Positions 63,953-64,000 of a stretch of 64,000 bases of DNA are shown piece after piece; position 1 is the stretch's first letter, and the number at the start of each line of letters is the position of its first letter. This DNA is from Sphingobacterium deserti. Lineage in GTDB: Bacteria > Bacteroidota > Bacteroidia > Sphingobacteriales > Sphingobacteriaceae. The notes below the pieces were generated by a model, which did no database searches, was not told where the DNA came from, and saw nothing but the letters and a program-made list of their open reading frames with translations. The translations under genes and the position numbers were made by a program. The DNA lies in contig NZ_JJMU01000012.1 in assembly GCF_000757725.1 (NCBI RefSeq), positions 1 to 64,000 on the forward strand, written 5' to 3'.

Positions 63953-64000
63953 GTTTTTTAAAAAACTTTTTTTTATCGTGTTAAAGAACTCTTTTCAATC

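Noticed and set aside
63951..63968. 18-bp perfect palindrome made of A and T runs, looking like a terminator
   Set aside because: Only A/T with two G/C pairs, upstream of the tRNA cluster on its strand; kept only as part of the promoter description. It might end an upstream plus-strand-directed transcript, but nothing here needs it.

Overview
The window looks like a chromosomal segment of a Bacteroidota bacterium, most probably a member of Sphingobacteriaceae (Sphingobacterium, Pedobacter or Parapedobacter type). The evidence is a TonB-linked outer-membrane barrel with a carboxypeptidase-regulatory N-terminus, a type IX secretion (T9SS) C-terminal sorting domain, a DUF1080 glycan-type hydrolase, the long IspG form, a fatty-acid hydroxylase as found in sphingolipid makers, an F-type ATPase operon without atpD/atpC, and promoters of the Bacteroidota type (TTG, 19-21 nt, TAnnTTTG) before several core operons. 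There are no IS elements, prophage genes or CRISPR arrays; the content is almost wholly chromosomal housekeeping.

Layout. 1-4.3 kb (minus): start of a secreted protein, a DUF1080 protein, an outer-membrane barrel receptor and ClpS. 4.36-6.1 kb: a ketoacyl-ACP synthase III (plus) facing a fatty-acid hydroxylase (minus), separated by a perfect 17-bp hairpin. 6.2-12.7 kb (minus): a tight unit of a helix-hairpin-helix beta-barrel protein, ComEC and RecQ, preceded by a decayed PorV-like gene; this is the best candidate for an undescribed system (DNA uptake across the outer membrane). 12.9-18.8 kb (minus): ATP synthase operon AtpI, a small membrane protein, B, E, F, H, A, G, with terminator-like hairpins after atpE and atpA. 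18.9-28.7 kb: PIF1-like helicase, cupin, cytoplasmic DUF3857/transglutaminase protein, ParE, PurU and a 597-residue uncharacterised cysteine-rich protein.

29-34.6 kb: RlmI-like methyltransferase, MlaF/MlaE lipid transporter pair (no MlaD here), LiaF-like membrane protein and IspG. 34.6-35.2 kb is a gene-free stretch with two families of short repeats. 35.2-42.7 kb: a minimal T9SS-tail protein, Kup potassium transporter, APC permease, AcpH-like protein, TyrS and a MORN/TonB-C protein. 42.8-50.4 kb: FtsK-LolA-LacI regulator, then a hexuronate catabolic set (UxuA mannonate dehydratase, SDR mannonate oxidoreductase, KDG kinase) with a LacI-type operator candidate before the kinase.

50.4-63.9 kb (minus): the classical information cluster tRNA-Thr(TGT), tRNA-Tyr, tRNA-Gly, tRNA-Thr(GGT), tuf, tRNA-Trp, secE, nusG, rplK, rplA, rplJ, rplL, rpoB, rpoC. 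Promoters and terminators visible in the sequence divide it into at least four transcription units: the tRNAs, tuf (its -33 element lies inside tRNA-Thr), tRNA-Trp-secE-nusG, and rplKAJL-rpoBC. All functional calls are made by reading the translated sequence; no database search was run.
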